A stretch of 64,000 bases of DNA, taken from NCBI RefSeq assembly GCF_004027225.2, contig NC_044278.2:55235743-55299742 (forward strand), in the 5' to 3' direction. Positions 1 through 13,555 of the stretch are shown in pieces. The stretch is from Strigops habroptila (Eukaryota > Chordata > Aves > Psittaciformes > Psittacidae). The position numbers and the translations under genes are program-made. The notes beneath the pieces were generated by a model, which was given only the letters and a program-made list of their open reading frames with translations, was not told the DNA's origin and ran no database searches. Position 1 is the stretch's first letter, and each line of letters opens with the position of its first letter.

Positions 1-344
1 TAAGCCCCATCACTGATAACACAGCTGTAACATACTTGCAGTCCTTTAAAAACCATGGGCAGCCTTTTGATACTTAGGTTTTACAATTAGAGGGGTTGAA
101 AACAAAGCATCTTCAATTTCTGAAGTGAATATGCCTCCGACAGCCTACTTTGAAAACCAGTTGTTTTCTTTCTTTTGTATTAGGAATGGCACTGATGACC
201 ATATCTGCATGACCCTGCAAAATAGTTCTTTTAACTCATGGTAACATTATGAAAAGCCATGTGTCTCTTAGCAGACCACTACCTTGGGGAAATTATGTGT
301 CGTTTATGTGGTTGATTACGGGTACAAACATGTGAAATGTAGTC
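1..344. other. NIPA2 intron, unique AT-rich sequence
   Basis: This lies downstream, in NIPA2 orientation, of the exon ending at 1524. I searched the minus strand of 1-1523 for the next expected NIPA2 exon, which would continue with a glycine-rich segment and a Trp-Trp motif, and did not find it. That exon must therefore lie left of the window. No other feature is seen here. Confidence 0.6.
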
Positions 345-1135
345 ACATTTCCCCATTCCAAACCAGGGAGCATCAATTACATATCTCAACCACATCTTTC
401 AGTTTAAAACCATTGTCCCCTGTCCTGTCACTACAGACCCTGGTAAAAAAACCCCAAACAAACCAAGAAAAAACCCCTCCATCTTTCTTTTAAGCCCCTT
501 TTACGTATTGAAAGACCACAATAAGGTCTCCCTGGAGCCTTTTCTTCTCTAGGCTGAACAACCATAACTCTTTCAGCCTTTCCTCACAGAAGACGTGCTC
601 CAGCCTTCTGATCTTTTTTGTAGCCTTCCTCTGGACTCGCTCCAACAGGCCCACTTCTTACGTTGGAGGCCCCAGAGCTAAACACAGAACTACTATTACT
701 GGTGGGGTCTCACTAGAGCAGAGTAGAGAGGGAGATTCTTTTGATGCAGCCCAGGATATGGTTGGATTTCCGGGCTACGAGTGCACATTGCCGGGTCATG
801 CCAAATTTTTCATCCACCAGTACCCCCAAATCCTTCTCCCCAGGGGTACTCTCAATCCCTTCATCCCCCAGCCTGTACTGATCCTGGAGATTGCCCTGAC
901 TAAGCTGCAAGACCTTACTCTTGGCCTTGCTAAATTTCATGAGGTTTGCATGGGCCAACACCTCAAGGTCCCTCTGGATGGCATCCCTTCCCTCCAGTGA
1001 TCAGCTGCACCACACAGCTTGGTTTTATCCGCAAGCTCGCTGAGGGTGCATGCAATCTCACTGTATGTCACTGATGAAGATATTAATCAGTATTGCTTCC
1101 AGTATGAACCCTTGAGGGACACTATCTGTTACACA
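345..1135 (-). repeat. CR1 LINE fragment, antisense, old
   Basis: Reading the minus strand gives the end of the CR1 reverse-transcriptase ORF and the start of the 3' region. Recognisable translated pieces include [17 protein letters not shown], a diverged form of the conserved CR1 segment '[17 protein letters not shown]'. The element is diverged, carries indels, and lacks the canonical 3' terminal repeat at its left end. It sits inside a NIPA2 intron. No intact ORF remains, so it is a dead copy. Confidence 0.85.
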
Positions 1136-1746
<611 letters not shown>

Positions 1747-2116
1747 CTGAGCAAAATAAGCACATCAGAATTAACCTGATAGAAATACATACTCAATAGG
1801 AAAATCCTCAACAGCTCATGTGCCTGGTTCTCCTGTGAATGGTCTCTGCCATGAGTGTTTAAAAAAAACACACAAAAAGGCAATCTTTGAAGCATGTGTA
1901 AGCTTGAATGAAGGATTAGTGACTAACAAGTCTGAACATACAGAAGGAAGGGCTTCTGACCCAGCACATAAAAACTGAAACCCAAATAAATAAGAGTTCT
2001 TTGAAAAACAATAAGGAAAACTGAAAGATGTGTGATTTATTTTTCTTTTCATTAAGTACAGAGATCTATGGCCCGCACACCATGTAACTAACGCTACTGA
2101 CCAAACAGTTACTTAC
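1747..2116. other. NIPA2 intron between probable exons 2 and 3
   Basis: AT-rich sequence with no repeat or gene recognised. It includes a run of adenines at 1861-1868. A short minus-strand reading frame (1816-2052) is not conserved-looking and is ignored. Confidence 0.5.
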
Positions 2117-2176
2117 ATTGAATCAGTTTGCAAGAGAGCTTGAGAACAGCCACAGCATTTCTTCCATATAAACTCA
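2117..2176 (-). other. NIPA2: Probable NIPA2 5'UTR exon 2 (60 bp) with a 14-codon uORF
   Basis: On the minus strand a strong pyrimidine-rich acceptor (CCTCTCTTTAATTTTTCTAG) precedes a 60-base segment, which ends at a consensus GTAAGT donor (reverse complement of 2111-2116). It lies between the CpG-island exon and the first coding exon, as expected for a leader exon. It contains an ATG at 2167 opening a short frame MEEMLWLFSSSLAN that stops at TGA (2123-2125) within the exon. Splice signals are seen directly; use of the exon is inferred. It could be a decoy pair of splice signals. Confidence 0.5.
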
Positions 2177-5100
2177 CTAGAAAAATTAAAGAGAGGATTA
2201 GAGTGGGTGTTCAGTCATGTAGTAATCTCCCTAACACAAACAAGCTTGAGATGCGTGCACATGCACTTATTCTCTAATGAACAGGGAAATCTGGAAAAGA
2301 AATAAGGCATCTGTTCGTTGATTTATTTTACACTTTCCCATACGTATATGGAGCATCTTTTCAGCTTAGCTACAGTAACAATTAGGAGTTTACAGTTGAA
2401 AGGCTCTCACCTCTACTGCTATGGCTCCAAACTCAGGTAGGGAAGACCTTCAACACCACCTTAGTAGAAGATACTGGTTTTTTAGACTAGAAATCAAGAT
2501 TTTCCATGCTCAATTTCTAGGTTAATATGAAAATTTATTTCAGTGCATCTCTTCTCCTGTTACATTCTGCAATGAAGCTATCCTAGATTCCATTTAACAC
2601 ACAAGATTTGGAATTTCAGGTATCTCCAGAAATAATTTTTAAACTGGAAGAAGAAAAAAAGCTCAAAGTTCATTCAAGGTGATTAACCTTTCTGTAGTAT
2701 GAAGGACAATGAAAACTATGTTCAGTCTTTGATTTCAAGACAACTGATAATTATGACAATATAGAGAACTGTTCTAAAGGAAAAAAAATCCCAATCTACA
2801 GATTAAAAAAAATATTTCCTGGGAACACCAGTCTTGGATGTGCCAAGACCAGCATTTGGTTCCCTAAGCAATTATTTTCCAGACATTCAGAAGCATGGCA
2901 TATGACGTAAGTTGCACTAACAAGCTTTTGGTTTAAAAGGGAAGAAAGGAGAGGGTGAAATAAAATGTTTCCATTTCAGTGGTTATTGCAATCTGAAGTC
3001 CACAACTTCAATGCTGAGATAGAGCAGCAGCTTCCCCAAGAGGTACTGCAGTATCAAACATCCTCTTTCATGCCCAGGGCAGAGATGGACGCGCCCACTG
3101 GAAGACCAGGACTAGATAAAATCAGATTCCGGTCTCCATAGCAGTTCGCAGTTCTGATTCCTGCACCCGCTTCTTCAAAACCTGTTTTCTTCCAATACCA
3201 CCCTTTCCTGTACTTCCTTGCTTCCAACTTTGATTAATTTGCTACAGCCCTACGAGAAACCTAGCAGAGAACTACAGGTAGATGTAGACATAGATCTTCT
3301 TACTTGCATCCAGCTAGGCTGGGAAGAAGTTGAGGAAAAGAGTCCCATTTAATAAGCACTCAGCATGGCACTATTCCAAATGCTGCAAGATCCACAGTTC
3401 AAAATTCTCAAGTCCTCCTCCCTTAAATCCTTGCATGGTAATTTTTAATATCTTACTTCACAGGGAGAAAATAAGTAACTGAACTGCAAGGGTTTGCTTT
3501 CACTTTCTAGCAACTTTTTGAAAAATAAACTTACGTAGATTCTTGCATGATACAAAATCACCTATCAAGCATGCCCAAAAAAGACAAATCAGTAGTGTGG
3601 GAGACAGACCAGAACAAGCCACCTCACTAACTGCATCAAATATTTCTCTGGTTTGAATTCAAAGCAAAACTTTCAGTCCCTGAGGAATAAAGGCATTTTC
3701 TTAATGTGAGGAAAAGACATCAACAGACTTTTGTGACTGTTCCCTCTACCATCTGTTCTAGCAGTCATAAGTCACACTGTTCAGGTCATCAAGCTAAGAG
3801 TGTTCTAGTTCCAGCTCATATAAAATGTGATACTGGTATATCATCACCTGGGGGAAGGGGGCCTCTGCTGCTAAGCTTTTCTCCTCTACCAGTGTTTTCA
3901 GCAGTTGCTACTCTAGTTGTATTACTAGAATAATATACTAGTATATTACTAATGGCAGTATTTTTACTAGTAGCTTTTTACTAAGAGAGAACTCACCATA
4001 GTAGCGGAACAACTTTTTCTTTTTTTCTTCTCCCTGACTTGCATAGCTTCATCTACACAAAAACATTTCTGACAGAGGTAAAGAGCACCAGTTAGTCCCA
4101 CCCTGATAGCTCCCACCCACTGCATTTCAGAGACAAGGGAGAAGCACAGGCTGCTTTTCTCTGCAGCAGAGGAAGATTCTGCAGAAGAATGAGGAAAACT
4201 TGTGAGCTAACAGGCAATTTTCTCAATTTAGATACTCTAAGGATGGTATCCTTCCAAACTGGTAATTCTACTCTCCCCCACATCCCAAATACATTAAAAA
4301 GTTTATAATTCCCTGTCAACTATGTTGTTAATCTTGTAAACAACTCAAATCTTAAACACTTCTTCACATAAATTACTGCTAGCTCCTCTTGCTAAGTTTA
4401 TGTGTCCTCACAGACACAGCCAGATCCATTTCTGCTTGGGCTGGACTGCTACGCTTCCATCCAAGGTTTGTACAGATGTCTCTATTCTCTGACCATTTCT
4501 GCCACGCAGTCATGGTGAACCCAACTCCTCTCTGAAGAGATCTGGTTCACTTTGCATACAGCGCAGATATAATTTGCATGTGTAGAATTCACATGTACAG
4601 CTGCAAAGTCAAACCAATAGCATACACAGGAAGTTTTACACTTCAAGAAATCAGTAGTTTAATTCTAACCATAAGGCTTAGTAAAAGAAGAGGAACTAAT
4701 GCATCTTCGTAAATATCATCAAGAAAAATTATCTTTAGAAATACGAAAATGCCATGAAATGAGCAGTTTCTGGAATAAATACTCCTGTCATGTTTCAGCT
4801 TCAGGATGTCTCAAAATTGTCCCATTCCAGCAGCCAGGGCCACTACCAAGTTACAAACAGGAGAGAAGCCAGAAAATGTAGGAGTTAAGCAAAGCTGGCA
4901 GTGGTTTAAGTTCTATTTGGTGTAGTTCTGCAAAGGTTCTTTAATCAAGTTCACAGCTGATTTTAACACAGAGAATATTCCATCCATCCAAGACTAGCAG
5001 TTTCATGGAGGAATGCTAGTTTGCTGCTCTGATTTCAGAGATGTAATGAGGGAATGAGACTTTCCTATCCACAGAAACTGCAACATTTATAGTGCCTCAA

Positions 5101-5250
5101 ATAACTACCCATTTACAAACTGCCTGTGGGTCTTCCAGTATCATGAGCCATAACTCTCAGTGTGCAACACTGCAGTGACAGACAACACAGGGAATGTATA
5201 CTGAGTTTGAAGGTAATCAGACAGGGAGAGATGGGAGAAAAAGCTTTCTG

Positions 5251-5267
5251 GGAAAAAAAAAAAAAAA
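5251..5267. repeat. Poly-A homopolymer
   Basis: A run of about 16-17 adenines in NIPA2 intron 1. No retroposed sequence is recognised next to it. Confidence 0.8.
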
Positions 5268-6655
5268 ACACAACCCAAAAAACCACATTGGGCATAAGCA
5301 AGTCAAGATGAGCCACGAAGTTTGTTTGCTCATTTTTAAGACGTAACTGAGGAGTGTCACAAATGCTGGCAAGATACAGACTCTCTGGTCTAAAAGACAA
5401 CATCACGCTTTTTTGTCTCTTTGCTCAAAAGTCCTTTTCTCCTAAAAGCAGCACATACACAGTGCTCAAAAGATGTTATGTATTTATTGTAACAAATAAG
5501 CTCCCTAAATATTCAGAAACACTAGAAGTGGTGTCACATCATGAAATATTTTATATTTAAAAGCGTAAGTATGAGGGAGTTCCCAGCCAAAGAAAATTAG
5601 TATCACTTCCACAAGCTGTACATTGTATGGAAGCAATAGTTGGTAAAGTAAACATGGTGGATTGTTCCAACTTGCCTACTTGGCCACCAGCCCTTAAGAG
5701 TTCAGTAGACAGTCTTTTCTCCTAGAAGTAATATAAACATATACTAAACTATCTGCAATACCGTGGAAGACTATACTACTTCTCATGCAACTGAAACCAG
5801 GTGATTTTTTTAGCCCTTCCTGAGCAGTCACCTATTGTTGACTCACCTTCAACTTCCCTATTAGTATAACCTCCAAATTCTTTTCTACAAAACTACTGTT
5901 CTCTAAACTGTATATGGATAGAAAATTATTCCTGCCTGGACATAACAACTTTCATTTCCTCCTCTAAAAAGCACCTCTTTTTTTCAGAAATGTTTCCTGA
6001 AAATACTCATGTGAGTTTACAACACTGGCAACCCTGCCCTGCTCAATGCCATTAATTGTTTCTTTGTCCTCTCAGCCAGATCACTAATATTATACAGCAC
6101 AAGATTCAAACATGACTCACACGGAAGGACTTTTCAACAAAGGTCTGTTTTGACAAAACATTAGTAATAGTTACTCCAGGTAGAGCCAGGTTAAACATTT
6201 TTTGTGCTGTTCTGTGGTATTTTATTTCCAATTCTGCTTATTTACACGAGCTCCATGAGAAGTTTTATGTTTCTATCATTGAAATAAAGCACCTCTTTAA
6301 TGCCCTCCTAGCTGTTCATGGAAGAAATAGGCGCTGAACCACCAACTTGCTTTTAACAAATACCCACTGACTGCTGAATGTCACATTAACTATTACATGT
6401 TCCTCTCTTCCTTTCCACAGGCATAAAATCAGAGGAAACAGAAGAGCACTCCTTAACAACAAAAAAATAAATGTTCAGTGATGAGCTTTTCAAAGGCTCA
6501 TTATACATACCAATTTGTTCCAAAATCCAGAGGCATTCACTTCTTAAATATTTTGATGTTAGGTTTCTAAAATACAAGTTAAAAAATAACATTAATTGGC
6601 ATTTTAAGAATTCAGCTTAAAAAACAAAACAAAACAAACTTAGGTCCATCATTAA

Positions 6656-6681
6656 TTTCATTTTCATGCATGAAAATGAAA
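6656..6681. repeat. 26-bp perfect palindrome
   Basis: Two 13-base arms (TTTCATTTTCATG and its complement) abut with no spacer, centred on ATGCAT. The core ATGCAT/TTTCAT motifs are AT-rich. It lies in NIPA2 intron 1. Function is unknown. Confidence 0.9.
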
Positions 6682-8739
6682 ATGTACGCAAGACTGTACA
6701 TTGTCTCATATATGCTTAAAAAAAGGCCAGTATTTTTATGTTAAAAACACTTGAATAACAAAGTAGTGTGATTCTAAATTTGATCCTTCTTAGGAATGTC
6801 TCACCTGAAGCGTTACAGTTATTTCATCCCTTTGCTTTTCCCTTCACTAATCAAAGAAACTAACTTGTCATCTAAGCTGCTCTTCAGAAGGTACATGCTA
6901 AAGTTGAACTGAAATACCATCCTAATCCTTTAAGTTTTGTCCCATAACTTAAGTGCTAAGGCACTTTTATTACAAAAATTAATATAAAGGTTTAATTATT
7001 TGCTTTGGTATGGTGAGTTTTCAGAGGATGTTTATACACAGAACTCCGGGGTGGTAGGCAGTATGAACACAGAAATAGTGTCATTAAGATTACTAAAATC
7101 CCCAAAATATACCTAACTCATTAATCCAAGTCCTCCTCTGTTATGTTCTGTCCACTCATGAACATACCATTTAAACACAGGTATAGAGAGAACGTTGAAA
7201 GGACAGATATAACACAGCATTAAGATAAACGAGCTGGCGGTTCAAAACATAGTCATGTGTACCTTTAAAGGCCAAGATGCACACATACAGTACTCAAAGA
7301 TTCTGCGTACATTATTTAGGAAAGAGTGCCTTCAATTTTGCACTGTAAAACTGCTCCAATACAGATAGAGTTCTCCAGCTTTGTCAAAGTTAAATGAGTG
7401 TGCAAACCTATAATTATTTACATATTACATAGGCGAGATAAAAAAAGAATTCATTTATAAAGATGTTATATATATATGCACATATGAAATAAAATGTTAG
7501 AGGCACTAGGACAAGTACTCAGAAAGCAAAACATATGTTAACAGTTCTCAAGTTACCCATTTTAAAAGTTTTAGTTGAACTGTGGGGAAAGATCCTTTAT
7601 AGCAGATTTCTATGAATAAAGCGAAAGCAACTAACGTTCCATTTCAAGAAACTGGGAGAAAACAAAAAAAAATGCCACACTAAAAATGTTTGTACATCTT
7701 ATTCTTTGTATTTGCTATTTGTAGTTATTCTCTTCTATAAAAAGAATGACCTTCAATCAAAGCATTTTCACATAAAGCTAAAAAGTAGCTTGACTGAACC
7801 CGAGTGCTATTCATTAACTGAATGCCAACTACTTTGCAGATGATACTGTGTTGACCTTATTTCCTAGAAGTCTGCCAGACGTAGATGACAGGACTCGCTT
7901 CAACTTTGCTGTACCTACTACACAGGTCCCACTCTCAGTAGGATGAGTCATGAGCACAGGTTCACTGTTCTACCTTCCGTATTCAAGAGGGGCAGTTTCA
8001 AATTTAAGACATTACTCACTGTTTCTCCTTTGACATGACTGATCATCTGTTATAACCTCCTCTCTATTTGCTGGGCTTTTACCCTGAGAATTAATAACTT
8101 TAACAAAAGCAGAACTGGTGTGACACTGAATTCTAAAAAGCTTACGCAATAATTTCCTATCAACGCTCTTTGTTACCTTTCAGGGGGAAAAAACCCTAAC
8201 TGTATACAATGAGATACACCAAAAGCAACCATAAAGAGCCATGATGACTTATGTTTATGTTAAAAATAATGTTACTTAAAGATACTGCTGGAAAATGGAG
8301 AAAGTTGACTGGTTGAAAAAGAAAAGATCAGAGGAAAAAATAATCACAGACTAAAGAGTCAGACCCAGCCTTATCTTCACAGTGTAAGAATGAACACAAA
8401 TAATCGCTCTGAACTACAGTGCAAAGCTAAAATTACTTTTTCTTCCCCACCTCAGACTAAAGCACTGCCAGGGCTCTTAAGTTGTGCTGAAGTCGACCTG
8501 GAACCAAGCTGCACAACCCTCAACCTCAGCTAAACTCAATCCTGAACGAAACCGAAGACAAACTGGTTTAGCTCCCTGATGAGTAACGCACACGCTCCAT
8601 TAAGTACCACAGCTCTGGCAGGACCGGCATATTGTAACTTGCCGACTCTGCCCAGCTAGAGAACCTAACAAACATCCAGATTTGGGGTTTTTAATCATGG
8701 CCTCAGGAGCCCAAACCACAGCAAGTTTCCCACTACGAA

Positions 8740-9740
8740 GAAACCAGCCCGGCGAAGGTCTCCCTGGGCTCAGCGCCGTGACAGCCACACAGCCATGGCC
8801 ACCCGCCCAGCGGCGGCACGGCTGGCCCCGGCCCGCTCGCTCCTCACCCAAAGCGCCGACCGCGTAGGACCCCGCGTGGCTCAGGGGGAGGGAGCCGGGG
8901 CAGGGAGGCAGGCACCCGGGCACCGGCGCTCCCGAGGCGGCACCAACAAGGCAGGCAGCTGCCGGAACAGCCGCGGCGCTGGGCGGCGCGGCTGAGCCGG
9001 GGGCCGGGGGTGCGGGCAGGGCCCTTCCCTGCGGCGGGGCCCTCGCTCCGGCCGGGCAGGTCGCAGGCACCGCCCTCTCCCGCCCCCGGCGCCCCGAGCG
9101 CCCCCAGCCACCGCCTCCCCTCCGCTCCCCGCCCTCCGAGGGGCCGGCCGCCACCGCCATCACCCCTCCGCCGGGCCGCGGCCAGCCGGGCACTCTTCGC
9201 GCAGCGGGTCCGCCCGCCCCTTCCCGGTTACCTGCGGTCACCGCCCCTCACATCCCCGCCGGGAGGGACCCCGCGGCAGCCGCCGCGCACGAACAAAGAG
9301 GAGGAGATGGGGCAGGGGGAGGCCGGAGCGGGCGGTGGGAGGGGCCGGTGCCCGCGCGCTCCACCGCCATGAGGGGAGGGAGAGGGACCGGCGGCGGGGC
9401 GGGGCGGGCAGCGGCGGCGGCAGGCGAGGCCAGGCGGCGACCCGGGCACGGCCGCCCCTGATTCCGGCAGCGCCCGCCGGAAGGGCCGCGGCAGGGACGG
9501 ACGCTCCGCCCGGATCATGTGCTCCTTCCCGTAGCCCCTCCCTCTCCCTTCCCTGGGGCGCCCCCCAGCGCCCCGCGGCCTGTCCGGGGTCGGCGGTGCG
9601 GGCGGGGGGCGGAACCGGTGCTGGGACGGGCTCTGCCGTGCCCAGCCTCGGCTGCTGAACTGCCCCGTAAGGGTGGCGGGCAGACCCGCGCAGAGATGCC
9701 GTCCGCCTGCAGCCGTGCCTGGTGCATTCCCGCGTCTCAC
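8740..9740. promoter_or_regulatory. CpG island, NIPA2 promoter
   Basis: A roughly 1 kb stretch of very high G+C, dense in CpG dinucleotides, in an otherwise AT-rich region. It surrounds the inferred first exon of NIPA2 on the minus strand. Motifs seen include an ETS-type CCGGAAG at 9477-9483 and a YY1-like CCGCCAT at 9364-9370 (minus strand ATGGCGG). No TATA box is obvious, as expected for a housekeeping promoter. Long open frames here on both strands are by-products of low stop-codon frequency. Confidence 0.85.
9232..9370 (-). other. NIPA2: Probable NIPA2 non-coding exon 1
   Basis: The minus strand of the CpG island contains GACCGCAG|GTAACC, a good donor whose last exon base is 9232. The transcription start is not resolvable; I place it near the YY1-like motif at 9364-9370. 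The exon contains ATGTGA (reverse complement of 9248-9253), a start codon followed at once by a stop. Donor seen; upstream boundary inferred. Confidence 0.5.
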
Positions 9741-10419
9741 CACAGGCAAAGTCCGCGTTACCCAGCTTTAACACTCTGACAGGAAAGGAGTACTTACAAA
9801 CCATACGCAATAAGAAAGAGGCATTTTACAGGGTTGGGTAAACGGCATGGAGTATTAATTCAGCCCCCACGGTCTTGCTGCATGCTTTGCAACCAAACCG
9901 GCTTCTATCTCACAGTGATAGAATTGATACATATGGTTAGACAAATATTTCTCCTCAGCTTATAGCAAAGAGTCCTTGAACAATGATCACAAGCTTCAGA
10001 CTCTGAGGGTTCTTGAGTTTCTTCAAAACTGTTTGCAGCGTGAGGTCTAGATAACCCATACCGCCAAAATGCATATGGTGGCTGGACACAGAAGATGCAA
10101 CTCTGCCTTCTCCAATAGGCTGAGACCGTTTCATCATATCCCTTAGTGACAACAGTTCCTACTTCTTCGTCCTTCTTGCCTCAGGATATGCATGGACATT
10201 AGAGTCTGCACAAGCAGCTGCTACAATTTTGCTGAACTTGAAAACAAAACGGGAGAAGTAATCTTGGCTTTCCCTCACAGGATACCTATAACAAAGCTAT
10301 TCCTCATCACATTACCTGCTCTGTTCTTTCTCACTAAAAACAGTCCCTCATGCTGTCACAAAAATAAAATTTCTACACCACTCAAAGCAATTGTGTTCAC
10401 CTCTGAGGCCCACAACATA
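9741..10419. other. NIPA2-NIPA1 spacer, proximal part
   Basis: Transition from CpG island to ordinary AT-rich DNA upstream of NIPA2. Small open frames on both strands show no recognisable domain. Nothing else is seen. Confidence 0.5.
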
Positions 10420-10901
10420 AGGAGAACATGGACCTGTTGGAGCAAGTCTAGAGGAGGGCCATGATGATGCTCTGAGAGCTGGAGAACCTCTCCTACGAAG
10501 ACAGGAGAGGCTTGTTGACAAGCCAACTTGAAGACAAGTTGGGCTTGTTCAGCCTGGAGAAGAGAGGCTCCAGGGAGACCCAGCAGCCTTCTAGTACCTA
10601 AAGGGGGTCTACAAGAAAGGTGGAGAGAGACAGGGCAAGGGGGGATGGCTTTAAACTGACAGAGGGAAATTTAGATCAGATATAAGGAGGAAGTTCTTCC
10701 CTGTGAGGGTGCTGAGGTGCTGGCACAGGTTGCGCAGAGAAGCTGTGGCTGCCCCATCCCTGGCAGTGTTCAAGGCCAGGTAGGACGGGGCTTGGAGCAA
10801 CCTGGTCTAGTGGAAGGTGTCCCTGTCCATGGAAGGGGGTTGGAACTAGATGATCTTTAAGGTCCCTTCCAACCCAAACCATTCTGTGACTCTTATGATT
10901 T
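10420..10901 (+). repeat. CR1 LINE 3' end, sense
   Basis: 5'-truncated CR1. It starts in the segment 'gacctgttggagcaagtc' and runs through the conserved 3'UTR ('gggtctacaagaaaggtgga', 'ttcttccctgtgagggtgct', 'cttggagcaacctggtctag') to 'aaccattctgtgactctta'. The tail marks the right end as the 3' end. No coding capacity remains. Confidence 0.92.
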
Positions 10902-13529
10902 TAGGCCTATATTATTCTCTAAGGCAACATTCCATTCCCCAATTTAAAACTAGTCCAGCATTCATGACATGAACTTTGCACTTGTGAAGTTTGGGGTTTT
11001 TTTCTATATATGTGTGTGCATAAAAATATATTTTTAACATATAAAAACCACTAAGCAATATGCAGTTACTGCTTACATAATTACACATTAGAAGGCTGGC
11101 TCTTCTGTTTTACAAGACATCAAAGCTGTGAAAAAGTTGAACAGCTGGTGAAAAGGGTTCCTCAAATGGATTAAAAAAAATTAACAACTGTATCACCTCA
11201 AACAGTACAGTATAAACAGGAGCATCTAAGTACCAATATCTAAGACAGTTCAAAGTTTAAAGGAGCTAAAGAAATTAATGTGCCTGTGATCATGCCGCAT
11301 GTCGGAGACATATACACGTACATATTCCCAAGTTAAACTGTAACGATGTCTGAGGCAAGTGAATTCAGTTTTGTCCTTCCACAAAAACCTCCTCTCAAAC
11401 AACCTAAAACAATAATAAAGGGAATAAATTCCTGAAAATATTGGCTGGACTCCTTTAAGTATTACAGACTCATTGTGGGACTTCAGTCATTCTCTGTTAA
11501 TCCTCTTCATCTTTCTTCAACTGCTCATTCCACTTAACACCCTGTCATTTGTTCACACAAAACAGGAATTTTTTTAAGTGTTCTCAATTCAGCACAAATC
11601 ATTAAATCTTTACTTCGAAGCCAGGCGTTGTGCTCAATAACAGAAAATACTCAGAGTATCTCTGAGTAATTTACAACAGCATGGTATTTCAGGCATGTTT
11701 GCTGAGTATCTGGAAAGAACTCCAAATATCAGAAGAGTGGTAGCCTCCCTCACCTAACCCAATCCATTCTTGTAGGGTTACTCAGCAGCACAAGCTCAAA
11801 TGATTTTCGCAAGAGAGACTGGCTACTGTAGGGACTTCTGCTAGGATGTGGACAGGGGTTTTCAGGACTTAATATCCACTACATGTATAAACATCTCATA
11901 AGGTTTAAAAGGACAAAGAAAAATACCACCCATACAACCTCAGGAAACATTACCAGGTTAGCAGGCAGCCTAGCTTGTGCTGCACGCTGCACACCGACTG
12001 ACTCTTGTCAGGTAATTTCCAACTGTGTATGCACAGTGAAAGGGTTGTGATGAAAACCACCATGTGCCCACTGTCCAGAGCTGCTCGCTGGTACATGGTC
12101 CCCCAGCGGAACGGTGCCAGCTGGCAGAGTTTTAAAGCATCCCACCAGGGTGGTGAACCCAGCGAGGTCTGTACCTGGCAGAAAACTGATAAGGGAATTG
12201 GATAGCTGGAACAGGGTTTCTGGTGGCCTTGTCCCTGCTGCATTTCACAAAGATAGCTGAGCAGAACAAAGAAGCCATGTCTGTGAGTCTACTCGTACAA
12301 CGGTTGCACTGCCACATACAAGGAACTTAAGAGACTCTGCTTAAGACTTAAGCTTTTAGAACAAACCTCGGAAAAATCAATAGGACCCTTTTTTTTTTTT
12401 TTCCCCTCCTTTCTTTTGGCACTATCTGATTTTGGTTTTTAACACTCTTCCCATATGAACTGTACTGGAGAGATACACATGGTCAGGATTGATTATATCC
12501 CAGACTTTCAATAAAAACAGTGGTGTAAATGACATACTTGCCTTTACTATGATGTTGCCTTAGAGGCCTAACTCCAGAGATGCACAAGAAGAGAAGAGTT
12601 TAATTTTCCTGCTAAAAACGCGTTCTCAAAATACACACTCCTTATCCTGTTTACTTAAAAATCAGAGATGCTGCATGTAAAAGGGAAAGCCTCTCAGTTT
12701 TCTGGTCTATCTTTATATGTTGCGTTAATATCAACACCTTTAAAAATAAAATTGCAATGCCATACCCAATAAGGAATCCATACCAATCTTGTCCACTGCA
12801 TACAACATTTTATATTGGAGAGGAGCTGATTTCCTTCTTTAAAAATAACTTTCAATTTTGACCCCCAGAACTCAAGCACAAAGACTGAAACAGTTCTTAA
12901 TCATAAATCCCACCATTAAAAAGCAAACAAAAACCCCCAGGGCGTGAAAGTCCATGTATTTGCCATTACCTGATATGAGGAGCTAGGAGTTTCGGATGAA
13001 GGATTAGATGGGCAGCCTCTGTAATTTTCCAAGTGATTCTTTCTGCAGGAAGCTCTTGTGACAGTAAATTAGACTGGTGACACAGACTTCCTTACAGCTG
13101 TTGCCACTTGATGCACACTCAACTGTGGAGCAGCAGATCTTCAGATAAAAACTCTAGCAGGAAGCCAATGTACAGTGCAGGAATAGAGCATGTGATAACC
13201 CTTAGGACACAGTTTGAAGTGACTTGGGCCCCAACAAATGTTTCTGCCAGAGAAGCATTCATTTGACCTGTGAGTAAACGTCAGTACATTGAAGACATTA
13301 AGACTACAGCTTGCTGGCAGATGCCACTACGTAACAATTGAGCCCTTCGTATGGTAACTGATCTGTGCCCATGAAAGAATCTACTACCCCATAAAAACAA
13401 GGCTGCAATTTTATGAAAGGGCAACAGAAATAGCTCAGGCTTGTGATTTGGGGTTAGGCTGTATAGCAGCTAGGTGTGTGGGAAACTGACTTTTTCCCCC
13501 TGTGTGATAAAGAGGAGTCACAAACAAGC
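10902..13529. other. NIPA2-NIPA1 intergenic spacer
   Basis: About 2.6 kb between the CR1 copy and the inferred NIPA1 polyadenylation site. It contains a T-run near 12389-12402 and no recognisable gene. The small overlapping frames around 11950-12317 on both strands have no family resemblance. Confidence 0.5.
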
Positions 13530-13549
13530 ATTGAGCTAGAAATAAATCA

Positions 13550-13555
13550 TTTATT
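13550..13555 (-). terminator. NIPA1: Candidate NIPA1 polyadenylation signal AATAAA
   Basis: AATAAA on the minus strand (TTTATT on plus at 13550-13555). It is followed downstream by a T/G-rich stretch (GCTTGTTTGTGACTCC), as expected for cleavage at about 13520-13540. This gives a 3'UTR of about 4.9 kb, similar in scale to mammalian NIPA1. Other AATAAA hexamers on the minus strand within the 3'UTR (for example near 14441 and 16364) could give shorter forms. Confidence 0.5.

Larger units (their letters stand above)
2177..8600. other. NIPA2 intron 1, about 6.4 kb beyond the island edge
   Basis: Long AT-rich intron between the CpG-island exon and the probable leader exon at 2117-2176. Visible content is low-complexity: a 16-A run near 5251-5267, (CAAAA)n around 6622-6640, a 26-bp perfect palindrome at 6656-6681, and a TATATATA stretch near 7468. 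No CR1 copy, coding exon or RNA gene is recognised, and all reading frames in it are short and unremarkable. Confidence 0.6.

Noticed and set aside
713-1000. Two overlapping open frames near 0.7-1.0 kb
   Set aside because: Both are remnants within the antisense CR1 fragment.
8600-9810. Several open frames of 100-213 codons on both strands
   Set aside because: They lie in a CpG island where stop codons are rare, overlap each other on both strands, are proline/arginine/alanine rich, and match no family; only a non-coding NIPA2 exon is supported here.
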